Part shown: positions 61,851 to 64,000 of the stretch, in pieces
How the letters are laid out: every line of letters begins with the position of its first letter
Position numbering within the stretch: the first letter of the stretch is position 1
Made by a program: the position numbers and the translations under genes
The notes under the pieces: model-generated
Database searches by the model: none
Told to the model about the DNA's origin: nothing
What the model saw: only the letters and a program-made list of their open reading frames with translations
Assembly: GCF_017308075.1 (NCBI RefSeq)
Contig: NZ_JAFKFX010000028.1
Coordinates: 175,253-239,252 of the forward strand
Source: Allobosea sp.
GTDB taxonomy: Bacteria; Pseudomonadota; Alphaproteobacteria; Rhizobiales; Beijerinckiaceae
Length of the DNA: 64,000 nucleotides
Direction: 5' to 3'

Positions 61851-62287
61851 AGCCGCAAGCCCATCCTTGGCCGCCGGTGACGGCAAACCTGCCGATCCGC
61901 GACGAACCCCCCTTCGAAAAGCCGCGCCTAGATAAGCGGTTCAATCCTTGCGCAATCGCAAATGGCGCCCAGGCGGCTTGCTCTCGGCGCCGCGAGCGCG
62001 GCCGAGCCGTTCCTGCTGCCGCCGTCCTCTGCCGTAAGGTTGCTGCATACGTGCCACTTGATCTGCGGTCATCGCAAGACATGATCGCAGCCGGTCGGAA
62101 TGCAGGGAGCGTCGAGTTCTTAACGTAACTGCAATCTGTCGCTCGCTAGTGCTTCAGCTGACATCCTCGGCCGCGCCGAGTTTCGCGGCCGCTTTACCGG
62201 TGTCATGCTCGCCTGTCGTGCCCCACCTGAATACCTGCTGACCGTGCTCCGGCTGCGACATGGCGATCTGTGAATAAGGGAAGGGCG
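61851..62287. other. 437-base divergent intergenic region
   Basis: Between the response-regulator operon and the P1 peptidase gene. It holds an imperfect dyad TGCGGTCAT-N8-ATGATCGCA (62064-62072, 62081-62089) and a short AT-rich segment TTCTTAACGTAAC (62119-62131) that may be promoter. No PmrA-type repeat was found here and no convincing small gene. Confidence 0.4.
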
Positions 62288-63319
62288 ATGACCTTGGACC
62301 ATCGAAGCGACATTCTCGGCGGCTGCATCGTCGACGTGCCCGGCATCCAGCTGGGGCATTACAGCCTGACCGCTCGCCCGACCGGCTGTTCGGTCATCCT
62401 CTGCGAGGAGGGAGCGGTGGCGGGCGTCGATGTCCGCGGCGCCGCGCCCGGCACGCGCGAGACCGACCTGCTCGATCCCAGCAATTATGTCCAGAAGGTC
62501 CAGGCGGTGCTGCTTTCCGGCGGCAGCGCCTATGGCCTCGCGGCGGCGACCGGCGTGGCCCGCTATCTGGAGGAGCGCGGGCATGGCTTCCCGATCGGCG
62601 CCGGCGTGGTGCCGATCGTCCCGGCTGCGGTGCTGATGGATCTCGGCGTCGGCGATTTCTCGGTCCGGCCCGATGCCGATGCCGGCTATGCCGCCTGCCT
62701 CGCCGCGACGCGGGAGCCTTCGGCGCAGGGCAATGTCGGCGCCGGCGCCGGCGCGAGCATCGGCAAGCTCTTCGGTCCGGCGTTCGCGATGAAGGGCGGG
62801 CTCGGCACGGCGAGCTGGGCCGTACCGGGCACCGGGATCGTCGTCGGCGCGATCGTCGCGGTCAACGCCGTCGGCGATGTCTATGATCCCCGAAACGGCC
62901 GGATCCTCGCCGGCGCGCGCAGCGGCGAGGGGAGCGGCTTCCGCGATACGGTCGCTGCGATGATGGGCGGCTATGGCGTGGCGGGTTTCGGCGGCGCCAA
63001 CACCACGATCGGCGCGATCGCGACCAACGCGCCCTTCGGCAAGGCCGAGCTGCGCAAAATCGCGCAGATGGCCCATGACGGGTTCGCCCGCAGCATCAAC
63101 CCGATCCACACCATGTTCGATGGCGACACCATCTTCGCGCTTTCGACTGGCAAGGCGGTGGATGTCAGCGCCGATGTCACTGTGATCGGGACGATCGCCG
63201 CGATGGTGATGGCGCATGCGGTGGCGCGCGCCATCATGAGCGCGGAGAGTCTGCCGGAGCACGACCTTCCGGCCTGGCGCGATTACGATGGCGGAGCGGG
63301 AAAGCCCTTGATCGGCTGA
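62288..63319 (+). CDS. P1-family peptidase (DmpA-type aminopeptidase)
   Basis: 343 residues from ATG 62288, chosen over GTG 62270 because AAGGG repeats precede it. N-terminal nucleophile fold: PGIQLGHYS, VLLSGGSAYGLAAATGV, GNVGAGAGASIGK and the autocleavage/nucleophile region GGANTTIGAIATNAPF about 100 residues from the end. These enzymes self-cleave into two chains and release N-terminal D- or L-residues or beta-peptides. No signal peptide, so cytosolic. Confidence 0.92.
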   Translation: MTLDHRSDILGGCIVDVPGIQLGHYSLTARPTGCSVILCEEGAVAGVDVRGAAPGTRETDLLDPSNYVQKVQAVLLSGGSAYGLAAATGVARYLEERGHGFPIGAGVVPIVPAAVLMDLGVGDFSVRPDADAGYAACLAATREPSAQGNVGAGAGASIGKLFGPAFAMKGGLGTASWAVPGTGIVVGAIVAVNAVGDVYDPRNGRILAGARSGEGSGFRDTVAAMMGGYGVAGFGGANTTIGAIATNAPFGKAELRKIAQMAHDGFARSINPIHTMFDGDTIFALSTGKAVDVSADVTVIGTIAAMVMAHAVARAIMSAESLPEHDLPAWRDYDGGAGKPLIG

Positions 63320-64000
63320 GCCCCGGCAGCGAGCCTTGCTCGACCCGGGCCATTGCCGGCGCCGAGATGCGGCCGCTTTCCTGGGAACAGGGCTTCCCGA
63401 AAACCTCGTAGGCAGGTCTGCGGACGATCCTGCCTAGCGCGCACGCGAGACCGCGCACGCGCGCAAAACTCCTCTGTCGGTCCTTCGTCTCGAACGGAGG
63501 CCGGAGCTGCGGCCGTGTCCCGGCCCTGGCGCTCCTTGACGGCGTCGGGGATGGCCGAGGCCAGGCGCGTCACAGGTCCGGACCACCGGTAAAGTGCGCG
63601 TGAGGCGATCGTTCATCGCGGCAGAGAGCCTCCCGGCCAGCGGCATGACCGCGAGCGCATCGACCCTGACAGTGTCCGGACGACGGCAGGCAATCAGGCG
63701 GAAGCGCCGATAGCGCTTGGCCGATGCTGCGAGGTGGAACGTCAGCTGATTATCGGCGGCAGCAGCACCAGGCACACGCTGGCGATCAACATATTTGGGC
63801 GCAGGCGCCGATGGGGCGGTCGGGGGAGGGCGGATGGCCCGAGCCTGGTGCACTGTTTCCGGGCCTTCAGGGTTGTTTTTGGGGATTGTGGTGTTGTGGT
63901 GTTGTTCCGGGGTGTTTGTTGATTGTCTTAAGCTGTTGTTTTTGTGGTCTTTTTTGTTTCTTGGGTGTTTTTGTCGAAAAACTTTCATGAAGCGTGTTGA
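63320..64000. other. 681-base region without a convincing gene, ending in a T/G-rich tract
   Basis: Open frames here lack consistent codon bias and any family motif. The minus-strand frame over 63434-63988 is open for 184 codons but is low-complexity at its N-terminus. From about 63868 to 63976 the plus strand is almost only T and G, unlike anything else in the window. It may be the edge of another locus. Confidence 0.45.

Noticed and set aside
63434-63988. Minus-strand open frame of 184 codons at the right edge
   Set aside because: The N-terminus is an artefact of the T/G-rich tract, with no motif and no clear ribosome site; not supported as a gene, though not excluded.

Overview
The window is GC-rich throughout, with strong G/C at third codon positions, so most real genes cast long open shadow frames on the other strand. 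Gene content (NAD-dependent FdsGBAD formate dehydrogenase, a small class I cytochrome c, CUT2 and TRAP importers, ExbB-ExbD-TonB, an IalB-like secreted protein) and the intergenic palindromic repeats point to an alphaproteobacterium of the order Hyphomicrobiales, plausibly Bosea or a relative. That placement is inference. No rRNA, tRNA, CRISPR array, prophage or insertion sequence was recognised; this looks like ordinary chromosome with accessory metabolic islands.

Layout. 1-11 kb: a minus-strand operon that runs off the left edge. It encodes an unrecognised 820-residue protein, a 1179-residue protein with an Hsp70/actin-type nucleotide fold (SrfB-like), a 496-residue unknown, a penicillin-binding-protein-like transpeptidase and a membrane-anchored FHA-like protein. 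A divergent unknown gene (10949) and a secreted IalB-like protein (11548-13392) flank it. This is the least understood and most interesting part of the window. 13.4-16.2 kb: a glycine-zipper lipoprotein, a cytochrome P450 and a small conserved-looking gene. 16.4-19.4 kb: copA-cueR copper export with a textbook CueR operator. 19.5-23 kb: 2OG-Fe(II) oxygenase, Nudix hydrolase, cytochrome c, RutD-like hydrolase and cupin.

23.2-30.4 kb: the fdsG-fdsB-fdsA-fdhD-fdsD operon, preceded by a LysR-type regulator and three ATAG-N7-CTAT-type sites. 30.7-38.3 kb: a plus-strand catabolic operon of FGGY kinase, SDR, CUT2 sugar ABC transporter (permease, binding protein, single-domain ATPase), nucleoside hydrolase, an unknown and a two-domain GNAT protein. 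It looks built to import and process a pentose- or nucleoside-like substrate. 38.3-39.7 kb: an RcnA-like Ni/Co exporter divergent from a CsoR/RcnR-family sensor with a Cys-His-Cys ligand set.

39.8-45.3 kb: an SDR, a lipoprotein alpha/beta hydrolase, exbB-exbD-tonB and an SDR with a frameshifted C-terminus. 45.5-48.8 kb: a copper-acquisition cluster (PCu(A)C chaperone, CopC-CopD fusion, YcnI-type protein, Cys/Met-rich small protein), functionally opposite to copA-cueR. 49.1-52.3 kb: NIPSNAP protein plus a TRAP transporter with fused DctQM. 52.4-64 kb: MscS channel, small Cys-rich periplasmic protein, a two-component system with a PmrA-type box, a Tat-exported DsbA-like protein, L,D-transpeptidase, PurU, a small acetyltransferase, a second two-component system and a P1-family (DmpA-type) peptidase. 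The last 680 bases carry no convincing gene and end in a strikingly T/G-rich tract.
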